From Bradyrhizobium viridifuturi (GTDB lineage: Bacteria > Pseudomonadota > Alphaproteobacteria > Rhizobiales > Xanthobacteraceae), in the NCBI RefSeq assembly GCF_001238275.1, contig NZ_LGTB01000031.1, positions 1 through 64,000 on the forward strand: a stretch of 64,000 nucleotides of DNA, given 5' to 3'. This document shows positions 42,968-53,031 of the stretch, one piece after another (position 1 is the first letter of the stretch; the number at the start of each line of letters is the position of its first letter). The position numbers and the translations under genes are program-made. The notes below the pieces were generated by a model, which saw only the letters and a list, made by a program, of their open reading frames with translations, was not told the origin of the DNA and did not search any database.

Positions 42968-43644
42968 TTGGCCACCAAGCCCGTTCCGCCGCGGCCGGCG
43001 CCGCGCCTCTATCTGGCAACCCCGCCGGTCGACGAGCCCGCACGGCTTGCGGCCGAGCTTGCCGACGTGCTTGCCGCGGCCGACGTCGCGGCGGTTCTGG
43101 TGCGGCTGCGCGAGAGCGACCCGCGCAGCATGATCTCCACCGTCAAGGCGCTGGCGCCGGCGATCCAGCGCGCCGGTGCGGCACTATTGATCGACGGCCA
43201 TCCCGACATCGTGGCCCGCGCCGGTGCCGATGGCGCGCATCTGACCGGCGTCGCCGCGATGGAAGAGGCGATGCCTTCGCTGCGGCCCGACCGCATCGTC
43301 GGTGTCGGCGGGCTCGCGACACGCCACGATTCGATGGCAGCGGGCGAAGCCGGCGCCGACTACGTGCTGTTCGGCGAGCCCGACGCCAAGGGGCAGCGGC
43401 CCTCGGCGGAGGCGATCGCCGAGCGGCTGGAATGGTGGGACGAATTGTTCGAGCCGCCCTGCGTCGGCTTTGCGACCTCGCGCGAGGAGGCCGAGGCGTT
43501 CGCGGCGGCCGGCGCGGATTTCGTGCTGGTCGGAGACGTCATCTGGTCCGATCCACGCGGCGCCAAGGCGCCTTGGTCGAGATCGGCGCGGCCATTGCGC
43601 GGGCGCATGCCGCCACGTTCGGAACGGCCAAGGCCGAGGGATGA
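42968..43644 (+). pseudogene. thiE: Thiamine phosphate synthase, 3' frameshift
   Basis: A ThiE-like TIM-barrel enzyme joining the pyrimidine and thiazole halves of thiamine. RLYLATPPVDEPA, ALLIDGHPDIVARAGADGAHLTG and GADYVLFGEPDAKGQRP match the family, though the usual phosphate-binding residues are divergent. After FVLVGDVIWSDPRGAKA the frame breaks at about 43570. One added G (GGCGCCTTG to GGCGGCCTTG) restores the C-terminus ALVEIGAAIARAHAATFG and a stop at 43642. The TTG start directly follows the aldolase stop. In this class the enzyme may be ThiE-like without proven activity. The break is one of six similar ones and may be an error. Confidence 0.72.
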
Positions 43645-43651
43645 CGCCGGA

Positions 43652-44733
43652 ATGAAATGCCTGCGTCCGATAGCTGTTGCGCTCGGCTGCATGATGCTGA
43701 CGGGCGGCGCGATGGCGCAGCTCTCGATCACGCCGCCGGCACAGACGCCGCCTGCGAAGAAGGAGGCGCCGAAGCCGAAGGTACATTCGCCCGTCGCGAA
43801 GAAGCCCGCGCCGAAGCCCGCCGCAACAGCGACGCCGAAGCCCGGCGCATCAGCGACACCGACCCCGACGCCGTCGCCGACCCCGGACGATCCCAACGTC
43901 GACCTCGTCTACGGTGCCTATCAGCGCGGCATGTACAAGACGGCGTTCGACCTGGCGACGCGCGCGCGCAGAACAACAACGATGCCAAGGCTATGACGAT
44001 GCTGGGCGAGCTCTATGCCAACGGGCTCGGCGTCAAGCGCGACTACGTCAAGGCCGACGACTGGTACAAGCGCGCGTCCGATGCCGGCGACCGCGAGGCG
44101 ATGTTCGCGCTGGCCATGATGCGGATCGCGGGCCGCGGCGGCGCGGTGGACAAGGATTCCGCGGTCAAGCTGCTGGCGTCGGCGGCCAAGCTCGGCGAAC
44201 CCAAGGCGGCCTATAATCTCGCGCTGCTCTACCTCGACGGCCAGACCCTGCCGCAGGACCTCAAGCGCTCCGCCGAGCTGTTGCGCATGGCGGCGGACGC
44301 CGGCAGCCCGGAGGCGCAATACGCGCTCGCGACCTTCTACAAGGAAGGCACCGGCGTGCCGAAGGACCTCGAAAAGGCGGCGCGGCTGTTGCAGGCCGCC
44401 TCGCTGGCCGACAATGTCGATGCCGAGGTCGAATACGCCATCGCGCTCTACAACGGCTCCGGCACGCCGCGGAACGTGCCGGCGGCAATCGCGCTGCTGC
44501 GCAAGGCGGCCCGGCAGAACAGCCCGATCGCGCAAAACCGCCTCGCCCACGTGCTGGCGACCGGCGCCGGCGCCCCGGTCGACAAGGTCGAGGCGCTGAA
44601 ATGGCACACGGTCGCCAAGACCGCCGGCAAGGGCGACCCCGATCTCGACGACATCCTCGCCGATATGACCCCGGAAGACCGCGCCAAGGGCGAGGCAGCT
44701 GCCCGAAAATGGATCGGAAACAACGTCAAATGA
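43652..44733 (+). pseudogene. Exported Sel1-repeat protein, frameshifted
   Basis: The signal peptide MKCLRPIAVALGCMMLTGGAMAQ is followed by a proline/alanine/lysine-rich linker (KKEAPKPK, PKPGASATPTPTPSPTP), then VYGAYQRGMYKTAFDLATRA. Here the frame breaks at about 43966. One added G (GCGCGCAG to GCGGCGCAG) joins it to a series of Sel1 (TPR-like) repeats: AMTMLGELYANGLGVKRDYVKADDWYKRA and about five more, ending KWIGNNVK. The restored length is about 360 residues. Sel1 proteins scaffold protein complexes in the envelope. The gene lies eight bases after thiE. Confidence 0.75.
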
Positions 44734-44804
44734 CGCCTTGACGGCGCCACTTCCAGAGGGCACCCAGTCCGAAGCCTAGGTGGCCGCGTTCCGTTCTTTT
44801 TCGC

Positions 44805-44906
44805 CCGTCATCCTGAGGTGCGAGCGGAGCGAGCCTCGAAGGATGCACGGCCCCGGACCGGGGCGTCGATCCTTCGAGACGCGCTTCGCGCTCCTCAGGA
44901 TGACGG
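44805..44906. repeat. REP-like inverted repeat (family C, complete copy)
   Basis: CCGTCATCCTGAGGTGCGAG and CGCTCCTCAGGATGACGGG are perfectly matched ends. The inner pair CCTCGAAGGATG and CGATCCTTCGAGG surrounds a CCCCGGACCGGGG core. It is a strong long hairpin between the Sel1 gene and suhB. Confidence 0.8.
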
Positions 44907-44965
44907 GCTGAGATTTGCGCCCGCCGCTCTATCGACATTCACAATCTCGGTCACAAGTTCTCATC

Positions 44966-45760
44966 ATGCTCTACTCCGCCCTCATCAATGTCATGGTCAA
45001 GGCCGCGCGCCGCGCCGGCCGCAGCCTCAAGCGCGACCTCGGCGAGATCGAACATCTCCAGGTGTCGCTGAAAGGCCCGGCGAACTTCGTCTCGCTGGCC
45101 GACAAGCGCGCCGAGGAGATGCTCTACACCGATCTCGAAAAGGCCCGGCCCGGCTACGGGTTCCTCGGCGAGGAAGGCGGCAAGCGCGAAGGCTCGGACA
45201 AGAGCCACACCTGGATCGTCGATCCGCTCGACGGCACCACCAACTTCCTGCACGGCATCCCGCAATTCGCGATCTCGATCGGGCTGCTGCGCGAGGACAC
45301 CGTGATCGCGGGCGTGATCTACAATCCCGCCAATGACGAGCTCTACATCGCCGAGCGCGGCAAGGGCGCGTTCCTCAACGACCAGCGGCTCCGCGTCGCC
45401 GGCCGCCGCCAGCTCAACGAATGCGTGGTCGCCTGCGGCCTGCCGCATATCGGCCGCGGCAACCATCAGCTGGCGCTGCAGGAGCTGGCCTCGCTGCAGA
45501 GCAAGGTCGCGGGCTTCCGTCGCTTCGGCGCCGCCTCGCTCGACCTTGCCTTCGTCGCCGCCGGCCGCCTCGACGGCTATTGGGAACGCAACCTGCAGCC
45601 CTGGGACCTCGCGGCCGGCCTGCTGATGATCCGGGAAGCCGGCGGCACCGTCTCCGGCATCCAGGGCAACGACGACCCGCTGCAGACCGGCCACGTCGTC
45701 GGCGGCAACGAGTTCGTGCACGGCGAGCTGATCAAGATCCTGAAGCCGCTCGGGCAGTAG
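44966..45760 (+). CDS. suhB: Inositol monophosphatase family protein
   Basis: A Mg-dependent phosphatase of 264 residues in the SuhB branch, acting on inositol monophosphate and in some bacteria on rRNA transcription complexes. The metal-binding motifs are GFLGEEGG, WIVDPLDGTTNFLHG and NLQPWDLAAGLLMIREAGG. LKGPANFVSLADKRAEE is the usual N-terminal segment. The start MLYSALINVMVKAARRAG is chosen from family alignment. It is a single gene convergent with an AAA ATPase gene 14 bases away. Confidence 0.92.
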   Translation: MLYSALINVMVKAARRAGRSLKRDLGEIEHLQVSLKGPANFVSLADKRAEEMLYTDLEKARPGYGFLGEEGGKREGSDKSHTWIVDPLDGTTNFLHGIPQFAISIGLLREDTVIAGVIYNPANDELYIAERGKGAFLNDQRLRVAGRRQLNECVVACGLPHIGRGNHQLALQELASLQSKVAGFRRFGAASLDLAFVAAGRLDGYWERNLQPWDLAAGLLMIREAGGTVSGIQGNDDPLQTGHVVGGNEFVHGELIKILKPLGQ

Positions 45761-45774
45761 CGCAGCGGCGCGAA

Positions 45775-46917
45775 CTATTCGTCGTCATCGTCGTCGTCAT
45801 CATCGTCATCGCCGTCGCGAAATTCGCCGCCGATGCTCAGGCCTTCGATGGCGGTGGCGCCCTTCACCTTGACCACCCGGCGCAGCGGGACCGAACTCTC
45901 GCTACGCAACGCCTCCATCAAATGGTCCGAGTGGGTGACGATCCAGATATCGGCGCGGCGCGAGGCCTTGGCGATCAGCCGCGCCAACGGCGCCAGCAGC
46001 GATGGATGCAGGCTCGCCTCCGGCTCGTTCAGCACGATGAACGGCGGCAGCCGGTAGCCCATGAACACGGCGAGCAGGCAGATATATTTCAGCGTGCCGT
46101 CGGATAATTCGTGGGCCTTGAACGGGCGCGGCATATCCGCAAGCTGCAGATCGAATTCGCAATGGCCGTTTTGGGCCCATGCGCGGAGCTCCGCGTCCGG
46201 GAATGCGTCCTCGATCGCGGCCTGCAGCTCGGCGGCATCCTGCCGGATGGAGTAGAGCGTCGCGAGCGTCGCGGCCAGATCGCTGCCGTCGGCACTCAGC
46301 GACGGCGTCGTGACCGCGAGGCAGGGCTTTCGGATCGGCGACGCCTGATCGGTCCGGAAGTCGTGATAGAACCGCCAGCCCAGCATCGCGTTTCTGATCT
46401 GGTCGATCTCGGGGGAGTTCTTGCCGTCAAAGAAGCCGGCCAGTACGGTTTCGGACGGCAACAGCGCCTCCTTGTGGCTTTCCCAGACGCCGCTCTCGTT
46501 GCGGATGCTGACCAGCGCGTTCGTCCTCTCCACCATCAGGACTTTTCGCTTGCCGCGGATCATCTCGATCCGCTCGGACCTGATCATCGGCTCGCCGGCA
46601 AACGCCGCCTCAGCCGGGCCGGGATATCCGAGCTCGATCGAATATTTGATGTCGTCGAATCGTGCGGCCAGCCGCAGCCGGGGATCGTCGCCTCGCTTGC
46701 GCATGCCGGACCAGGAGACCGAATTCAATCCGCCTTCGTCGGCGATGGTGTGGGTGATCCGGCCCGCCGCCGCGTCGCGCAGCAGTGACATCGACTTGTA
46801 GAGATTGGATTTGCCGACGCCGTTCTCGCCGACGAACACCGACAGCGGGTGGATGGGCATGAAGAGCCGGCGAATGGAACGATAATTCGCGATCTCGATG
46901 TCGGTCGGGCGCATCAC
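45775..46917 (-). CDS. RecF/OLD-like AAA ATPase with poly-aspartate tail
   Basis: An ABC-type (SMC/RecF-like) ATPase of 380 residues. Walker A is VFVGENGVGKSNLYKSM (about 28-44), the signature region is HELSDGTLKYICLLAVF and Walker B is FIVLNEPEASLHPSLLAPLARLI, followed by the switch histidine in WIVTHSDHLMEAL. It lacks the TOPRIM domain of OLD nucleases, so it is an ATPase-only relative. Many such genes are linked to phage defence or DNA repair, but no partner lies here. The tail of about 11 acidic residues is coded by a GAC/GAT trinucleotide run. The first two codons are both ATG. Confidence 0.85.
   Translation of the reverse strand: MMRPTDIEIANYRSIRRLFMPIHPLSVFVGENGVGKSNLYKSMSLLRDAAAGRITHTIADEGGLNSVSWSGMRKRGDDPRLRLAARFDDIKYSIELGYPGPAEAAFAGEPMIRSERIEMIRGKRKVLMVERTNALVSIRNESGVWESHKEALLPSETVLAGFFDGKNSPEIDQIRNAMLGWRFYHDFRTDQASPIRKPCLAVTTPSLSADGSDLAATLATLYSIRQDAAELQAAIEDAFPDAELRAWAQNGHCEFDLQLADMPRPFKAHELSDGTLKYICLLAVFMGYRLPPFIVLNEPEASLHPSLLAPLARLIAKASRRADIWIVTHSDHLMEALRSESSVPLRRVVKVKGATAIEGLSIGGEFRDGDDDDDDDDDDE
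45778..45815. repeat. Trinucleotide tract coding poly-aspartate
   Basis: A run of GTC/ATC triplets on the plus strand (GAC/GAT on the coding strand) at the 3' end of the ATPase gene. Such tracts can change length by slippage without shifting the frame. Confidence 0.7.
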
Positions 46918-47017
46918 CTGCTCTCGATCGGCCGATGCCTGCGCATTCCGTCACCGTGCCAAGGACAATCCGTTCAATCCAGAGATGCAGTCTGGATTGG
47001 CGATGCCGCGAAAGCAA

Positions 47018-47044
47018 GCCGGCCCTGATTCAATCAGGACCGGC
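47018..47044. terminator. Terminator hairpin after the RND pump gene
   Basis: GCCGGCCCTGATT and AATCAGGACCGGC, 13-base arms with one mismatch, lie just past the stop of the pump gene on the minus strand. On that strand the hairpin is followed by TTGCTTT. Confidence 0.6.
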
Positions 47045-47051
47045 CTCGATG

Positions 47052-50000
47052 TCAGTGGCCGCCCGTTGCCGGCGCGGGCGGACCGTAGACTTCCGGCTTC
47101 TCGACCTTCTCCCGGTCACCGGCCAGCACGCGCTGCACGCTGACGAAGAACACCGGCACCAGGAGCAGCGCGAGGATGACGACGGCGATCATGCCGCCCA
47201 TCACGCTGGTGCCGAGCGCTTGCTGGCTGGCGCCGCCGGCGCCGGTCGCGATCGCCATCGGCAGCACGCCGCAGACGAAGGCAAGGCCGGTCATCAGGAT
47301 CGGGCGGAATCTGAGACTGCACGCCTCGATGGTCGCGTCAACCAGCGGCTTGCCCTGCGCGCGCAGTCCTTGGCGAACTCGATGATCAGGATCGCATCCT
47401 TCGCCGCAAGACCGATGATGGTGATCAGGCCGACGGTGAAATAGACGTCGTTGGACAGCCCGCGCAGCGTCGCAGCCACCACGGCGCCGAAAATGCCGAG
47501 CGGAATGGTGAGCAGCACCGCGAGCGGAATGGTCCAGCTCTCATAGAGCGCGGCGAGCAGCAGGAACACCACCAGCACCGACAGCGCGAGCAGGAACGGC
47601 GCCTGCGAGCCCGACAGCTTCTCCTGCAGCGACTGGCCGGTCCATTCATAACCGAAGCCGCGCGGCAGCTTGTTGGCAAGCCGCTCCATCTCCGCGATCG
47701 CGTCGCCCGAGGTGAAGCCCGGCTTCGCCTCGCCGGAGATGCGCACTGCCGGATAGTAGTTGAAGCCCGCGATCTGTGTCGGCCCCTTCGTCCATTCGAT
47801 GGTGGCGAAGGCCGAGAACGGCACCAGCTGGCCGCGACTGTTCTTGACGTTGTAGTTGAGGATGTCGTCCGCGTTCATGCGGCTGGTCTTGTCGGCCTGC
47901 ACGATGACGCGCTGCATGCGCCCGCGGTTCGGAAAGTCGTTGATGTAGTTCGAGCCGAGGTTGGTCGAGATCGTGTTGTTGATGTCCTCGAAGGTGAGGC
48001 CGAACGCACCGGCCTTCTCGCGGTCGATCATCAGGTTGACCTGCGGCGCCGGCGGCAGGCCTTCGACATAGACCTTCTGCAGGATCGGGCTGGCGTTGGC
48101 CTCCGCGACCAGGCGGTCGCTTGCTGCGATCAGCGCCGCATAGCCCTTCTGGCCGCGGTCCTGCAGGCGGAACGAGAAGCCCGACGAGTTGCCGAGATTG
48201 TCGATCGGCGGCGGCTGCAGCGCCGAGATCCTGGCGTCGCGGATCGACGACAGGTCGCGGTTGATGTCGGCAACGATCGCGGCGGCCGAATCCTTCGGGC
48301 CGCGCTCCGACCAGTCCTTCAGCGTGATGAAGGCCTGCGCCGTGTTCATGCCCTGGCCCAGGAAGCTGAAGCCGGTGAGGAAGGTGACGTTCTCGATGCC
48401 GGCGCGATCCTTCAGGTACTTCTCGACCTGCTCGACCGCACCTTCCGTGCGCGCATAGGACGATTCCGACGGCGTCTGCACGTCGGTCGTGATGAAGCCC
48501 TGGTCGTCGACCGGGAGGAAGCCGCCGGGCAGCCGCACGAAGCCGTAGGCGACGCCTGCGAACAGCACGAGATAGATCAGCATCAGCCGGCCGGTGCGCT
48601 TCAGCGAGCCCTGCACCGTGCGCGTGTAGCCGGCGCGACTGTTGTCGAGCACGCGGTTGAACCAGCCGAACACGCCCTTGCGGGCATGGCCGTGGCCCTT
48701 CTCGACCGGCTTGAGCAAGGTCGCGCACAGCGCCGGCGTCAGCGACAGCGCGAGCAGCGCCGAGAACGCGATCGCCGCCACCATCGTGACCGAGAACTGG
48801 CGGTAGATGATGCCGACCGAGCCGGGGAAGAATGCCATCGGCACGAACACCGCCATCAGCACCAGCGTGATGCCGATGATGGCGCCGGTGATCTGCGACA
48901 TTGCTTTTCGGGTGGCTTCCTTCGGCGGCAGGCCCTCTTCGGCCATGATGCGCTCGACGTTCTCGACCACGACGATGGCGTCGTCGACCAGGATGCCGAC
49001 CGCCAGCACCATGCCGAACATGGTCAACATGTTGATCGAGTAGCCCACGGCCATCAGCGTGGCGCAGGTGCCGAGCAGCGCCACCGGCACCACGATGGTC
49101 GGAATGATGGTGTAGCGGATGTTCTGCAGGAACAGGAACATCACGATGAACACCAGCACCACCGCCTCGACCAGGGTCATCAGGACCTTCTCGATCGAAG
49201 CCTTCACCACCGGCGTGATGTTGTAGGGGATCTCATAGGAGATGTTGGCCGGGAAGAAGCGCGACAGCTCCTTCATCTTGGCCTCGACCGCGCTCGCGGT
49301 CGCCAGCGCATTGCCCTTCGGCGACAGCAGCACCGAGAGGCCGGCGGTCGGCTTGCCGTTCAGGCGGGTGTTGAACTGGTAGCTGAGGCCGCCGACCTCG
49401 ATCCGCGCGACGTCGCGCAGCCGCACCGTTGAGCCGTCGGCATTGGCACGCAGGATGATCGCGCCGAACTCGTCGGGCGAGGAGAGCTGGCCCTTGACCA
49501 GCACCTGCGCGGAAATCTTCTGCGTATCGGTGCTCGGCTCGGCGCCGATGCTGCCGGAGGCGACCTGGGCATTCTGCGCCGTGATCGCCTTGTTGACGTC
49601 GTCGGCAGACAGGCCGTAGCCGACCAGCTTGGCCGGATCGATCCAGATGCGGAGCGAACGCTCGGTCGAATAGAGCGTGGCGCGGCCGACGCCGGGGATG
49701 CGGCGCACCTCGCCCAGCACGTTGCGGATCATGAAGTCGCCGAGGCCCACTTCGTCCAGCGAGCCGTCGGTCGAGTTCAGCGTGATGATCTGCAGCACGG
49801 CCGAGGAGGCTTCCTCGACCAGGATGCCCTGCTGGATCACGGCGCGCGGCAGCCGCGCCTCGACGCGCTTGAGGCGGTTCTGCACCTCGACCGAAGCCTG
49901 GCTGGTGTCGGTGCCCGGCTTGAAGTTCGCGATGATCTCGACCTGGCCGAGCGAATCGGAGGTCGATTCGAAGTTCAGGATGTTCGCGGCGCCGTTGAGC

Positions 50001-50203
50001 TCCTCCTCGATCAGCCGCGTCACGCTGTTGTACAGGTTCTCGGGCGACGCGCCGGGATAGCTCGTCGAGATCGAGATCGAAGGCGGCGCGATGATCGGGT
50101 ACTGAGCGACCGCGAGCAGCGGAATCGAGATCGCGCCGACCAAACAGATGAACAGCGCGACGACCCAGGCGAAGATCGGCCTGTCGATGAAGAAGCTAGG
50201 CAT
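47052..50203 (-). pseudogene. RND (HAE1-type) multidrug efflux permease, 3' frameshift
   Basis: An inner-membrane drug/proton antiporter of the AcrB/MexB type. MPSFFIDRPIFAWVVALFICLVGAISI is the first membrane helix; QYPIIAPPSI, the central TM4 motif VGILVDDAIVVVENVERIM with the proton-relay aspartates, and VFLLLAALYESWTIPLAVLL are diagnostic. The frame breaks at about 47366 after IIEFAKD. One added C on the coding strand (GGACTGCG to GGACCTGCG) restores LRAQGKPLVDATIEA and the final helices to a stop at 47052, total about 1050 residues, normal for the family. It follows the adaptor gene with a six-base gap. No outer-membrane channel gene is adjacent. Confidence 0.85.
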
Positions 50204-50209
50204 GTCGGA

Positions 50210-51415
50210 TCACTGCTTCGCGTGGGCGGTCTGCTGCGAATCCGATTGTGCTGCAGCAGCATCGACCTCGCGCCAGGCCAGCGGCCGGACCTTGTCGCCG
50301 GCGGCGAATTTCTGGAAGCCCTCGACCACGACCTTGTCGCCGGCCTTGAGGCCTTCGCTCACGAACCAGTGGCCGCCCTGCAACGAGCCGGTGCGCACCG
50401 GCTGCACCGCGACGTGATTGTCGTCCTTGACGACGAACACCTCGCTGCCGCCGCCGCCATTGCGCTGGATCGCCTGCTGCGGCACGGCGATCGCGTCCGA
50501 GTCGATGCCCTGCTCGATCAGCACGCGGACATACATGCCCGGCAGCAGGATGCGATGCGGGTTGGGGAATTCGCCGCGCAGGGTCACCTGCCCGGTATAG
50601 GCGTCGACCTTGGCGTCGGAAAACAGCAGCTTGCCCGGCAGCGGATAGATCGAGCCGTCGTCGAGCACGAGACGTACCTTCATCGCGTCAGGCGCGATGC
50701 GGTCCAGATCGCCGCTCTCGAAGGCGCGGCGGAGCTGGTTCATCTCGGTCACCGACTGCTGGAAGTCGGCGTAGATCGGATCGAGCTGCTGGATGGTCGC
50801 AAGGCTCGCGGCGTCGTTCTGCACGACGAGCGCGCCTTCGCTGATGACGGCAGCACCGATGGTGCCGTCGATCGGCGCACGGATCGTCGCGTAGTCCAGG
50901 TTGAGCTTGGCACGCGCGACGTCGGCCTCGCGGCCCTGCACGTCGGCTTCGGCCTGCTTCAGGTTGGCGATCGCCTTCTCGTTCTCGGCCTCCGAGGTCG
51001 CGCGCTGGTTAGTGAGGGTCGCGATGCGGCGGGCCTGCAGCGAGGTCTGCTCGAGCACGGCCTTGGCGCGCGCCAGCGCCGCCTCGGTCGACTGCAATTC
51101 GACCTCGAACGGGCGCGGATCGATCTGGTACAGGGGATCGCCGACCTTCACCTCGCTGCCCTGATGGAACATGCGGTTGACGACGATGCCCGAGACGCGC
51201 GGGCGCACCTCGGAAACGCGGGTCGGGGCGATGCGGCCCGGCAGCTCGCGCATCATCGCGCGCGCCTGCGGCTTCACGGTGACCACGCTGACGTCCGGCT
51301 CGGGTGCTTGCACGGCGGCGGTTGCAGAATTCGGCTCGTCGCAGCCAGCAAGCAGTGGCGCCGTCACGGCCAGCATCAGAGCAATGCATGCCGATTGCGC
51401 GCGAAGTCCAGACAT
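50210..51415 (-). CDS. RND efflux periplasmic adaptor lipoprotein (AcrA/MexA type)
   Basis: The membrane-fusion subunit that links the permease to an outer-membrane channel. The 401-residue protein has a lipoprotein signal ending LLAGC (cysteine acylation). Then come the lipoyl half-motif VSEVRPRVSGIVVNRMFHQGSEVKVGDPLYQID, a helical hairpin (ALARAKAVLEQTS ... LKQAEADVQGREADVARAKLNLDYATIRAPIDGTIG) and the beta-barrel domain. The start is set by the lipoprotein signal. It is first of a two-gene operon with the pump. Confidence 0.93.
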   Translation of the reverse strand: MSGLRAQSACIALMLAVTAPLLAGCDEPNSATAAVQAPEPDVSVVTVKPQARAMMRELPGRIAPTRVSEVRPRVSGIVVNRMFHQGSEVKVGDPLYQIDPRPFEVELQSTEAALARAKAVLEQTSLQARRIATLTNQRATSEAENEKAIANLKQAEADVQGREADVARAKLNLDYATIRAPIDGTIGAAVISEGALVVQNDAASLATIQQLDPIYADFQQSVTEMNQLRRAFESGDLDRIAPDAMKVRLVLDDGSIYPLPGKLLFSDAKVDAYTGQVTLRGEFPNPHRILLPGMYVRVLIEQGIDSDAIAVPQQAIQRNGGGGSEVFVVKDDNHVAVQPVRTGSLQGGHWFVSEGLKAGDKVVVEGFQKFAAGDKVRPLAWREVDAAAAQSDSQQTAHAKQ

Positions 51416-51953
51416 TGAGATGATCGCCCCTGTGGGTTGGTTAGGATAAACAAATGGCGGCGCCACAGCGGCACCGCTCTGCCCGCTGAAAATAAATCCT
51501 GCTTGCTGCGACGCAATGCGTTTCTCGGGCGGCTCAATGTCACACAATCCTATCGCTCTGATTTCGCGGCATGTTTTGTCGACTCACCGGATTGTGAGCG
51601 GGTTCCATCGCAGGCTGTGGGAATGCGTTAAGGACTGCGCGAGCGGGAAAGTGGCCGTTTGCCTGCGCACAATGCCGCAGGTTGCAAACTCGTAATGCGC
51701 GGCGCGCGAATCGCCGACCGCCGCGCCCACCACCAAGCGACGCAACCGGCGTGCGTCTCGCGATCCGCGCGTGGGACTGGCGCTTTCTGCACACCCCTGA
51801 TGCGCCGGCGCCCCGGAAAGCTGCACAAAGCGGCAACAGTCCACTCCGTATCAACCCCAGGTTCTGCCGACAGCCCCTGGATTCGGCTTTCCTCACTCCG
51901 CCGCTGTGCCATATTGCTTACAGATGCGGCCTTCGCGAACGGATGATCCGGCA
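51416..51953. other. Intergenic region, RND operon / MotA-like operon
   Basis: 538 bases between divergent operons. No gene or repeat-family member is recognised. An interrupted inverted repeat CACACAATCC (51541-51550) and GGATTGTGAG (51589-51598) could be a regulator site, but its 38-base spacing is unusual. No regulator gene for the pump lies here. Confidence 0.4.
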
Positions 51954-52946
51954 ATGCCCCCTTCTCGCTCCGAAATGGAGATCGAACTGAGCAAGCTGTC
52001 CTCGCCCAGGATCTTCCTGGTGCGGATGCTGGTGTTCCTGGTGCTCTGCGGCTTGGTCGGGGTGGTGCTGTACAAGCAGATCGTCACCGCCTTCTTCGCC
52101 AATCCCGGGCTCAACGCCCTGATCGGCGCGGTGCTCTTGATCGGCGTCATCCTGGCGTTCCGCCAGGTGATCCGGCTTTATCCTGAAGTGGCCTGGGTCA
52201 ACAATTTCCGCATCGCCGATCCCGGCCTTGCGATCGAGCGCCGGCCGACGCTGCTTGCTCCGATGGCTGCCATTCTCGGCGGCGAGCGCACCGGACGGAT
52301 GTCGATCACGCAGCAGACCATGCGGCATCTGCTCGATTCGATCGCAACCCGCCTGGACGAGGCCCGCGACATCTCGCGTTACATGACCGGCCTTTTGGTG
52401 TTCCTCGGCCTGCTCGGCACCTTCTGGGGCCTGATCGAGACGGTGGGCTCGGTCGGCAAGGTGATCGACGGGCTCAAGGTCGGCGGCGATGCCGGCGCGC
52501 TGTTCGATACGCTGAAGGAGGGCCTTGCCGCGCCGCTCGGCGGCATGGGCATCTCGTTCTCGTCCTCGCTGTTCGGCCTCGCCGGCTCGCTGATCCTCGG
52601 CTTCCTCGACCTGCAATCGAGCCAGGCCCAGAACCGCTTCTACACCGACCTCGAGGACTGGCTCGCCACCACCGTGCGCGGCATTTCCGGCGACGGCGTC
52701 GGCGGCGCCGACATGCAGGGCGCGATCGACCGGCTGCGTGCCACGCTCGAGGAAGGTGGCGGCGGCACGGGCGGCCGCAACACCACCGCGGCGATGGCCA
52801 ATCTTGCCGAGGCGATCCAGGGGCTGGTTGCGCATATGCGCACCGAGCAGCAGATGATCCGCGAATGGGCCGACGGCCAGGGCGAGCAGAACCGCGAGAT
52901 CAAGCGGCTGCTCGAACGCCTCGCCCGCCAGCCCGAGAAGAGCTGA
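51954..52946 (+). CDS. MotA/TolQ/ExbB-like proton channel protein
   Basis: A 330-residue inner-membrane protein with four hydrophobic segments: FLVRMLVFLVLCGLVGVVLY, IGAVLLIGVILAF, TGLLVFLGLLGTFWGLIETVG and ISFSSSLFGLAGSLILGFLDL. The last two match the TolQ/MotA channel motif, including LLGTFWGLI and APLGGMGISFSSSLFGLAG. The C-terminus is a charged helix. It is followed after 85 bases by a MotB/OmpA-like gene, so the two should form a proton-driven stator-like complex spanning the inner membrane and contacting peptidoglycan. No flagellar or tol genes are near. It resembles in outline the ZorA/ZorB pair but lacks the long ZorA tail. Confidence 0.82.
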   Translation: MPPSRSEMEIELSKLSSPRIFLVRMLVFLVLCGLVGVVLYKQIVTAFFANPGLNALIGAVLLIGVILAFRQVIRLYPEVAWVNNFRIADPGLAIERRPTLLAPMAAILGGERTGRMSITQQTMRHLLDSIATRLDEARDISRYMTGLLVFLGLLGTFWGLIETVGSVGKVIDGLKVGGDAGALFDTLKEGLAAPLGGMGISFSSSLFGLAGSLILGFLDLQSSQAQNRFYTDLEDWLATTVRGISGDGVGGADMQGAIDRLRATLEEGGGGTGGRNTTAAMANLAEAIQGLVAHMRTEQQMIREWADGQGEQNREIKRLLERLARQPEKS

Positions 52947-53031
52947 GAGGGGCAGAGAATTTGGGTCTCGGCTCTGCTGAGCGGCGTTGCATGCCGCGCC
53001 GCGCCCGGGACACGAGAGAGGAGATTGTTTG

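Noticed and set aside
51541..51598. Operator for the RND pump (CACACAATCC / GGATTGTGAG)
   Set aside because: The arms match, but a 38-base separation is not typical of a TetR or MarR site and no regulator gene is adjacent. It is kept only as a note in the intergenic entry.
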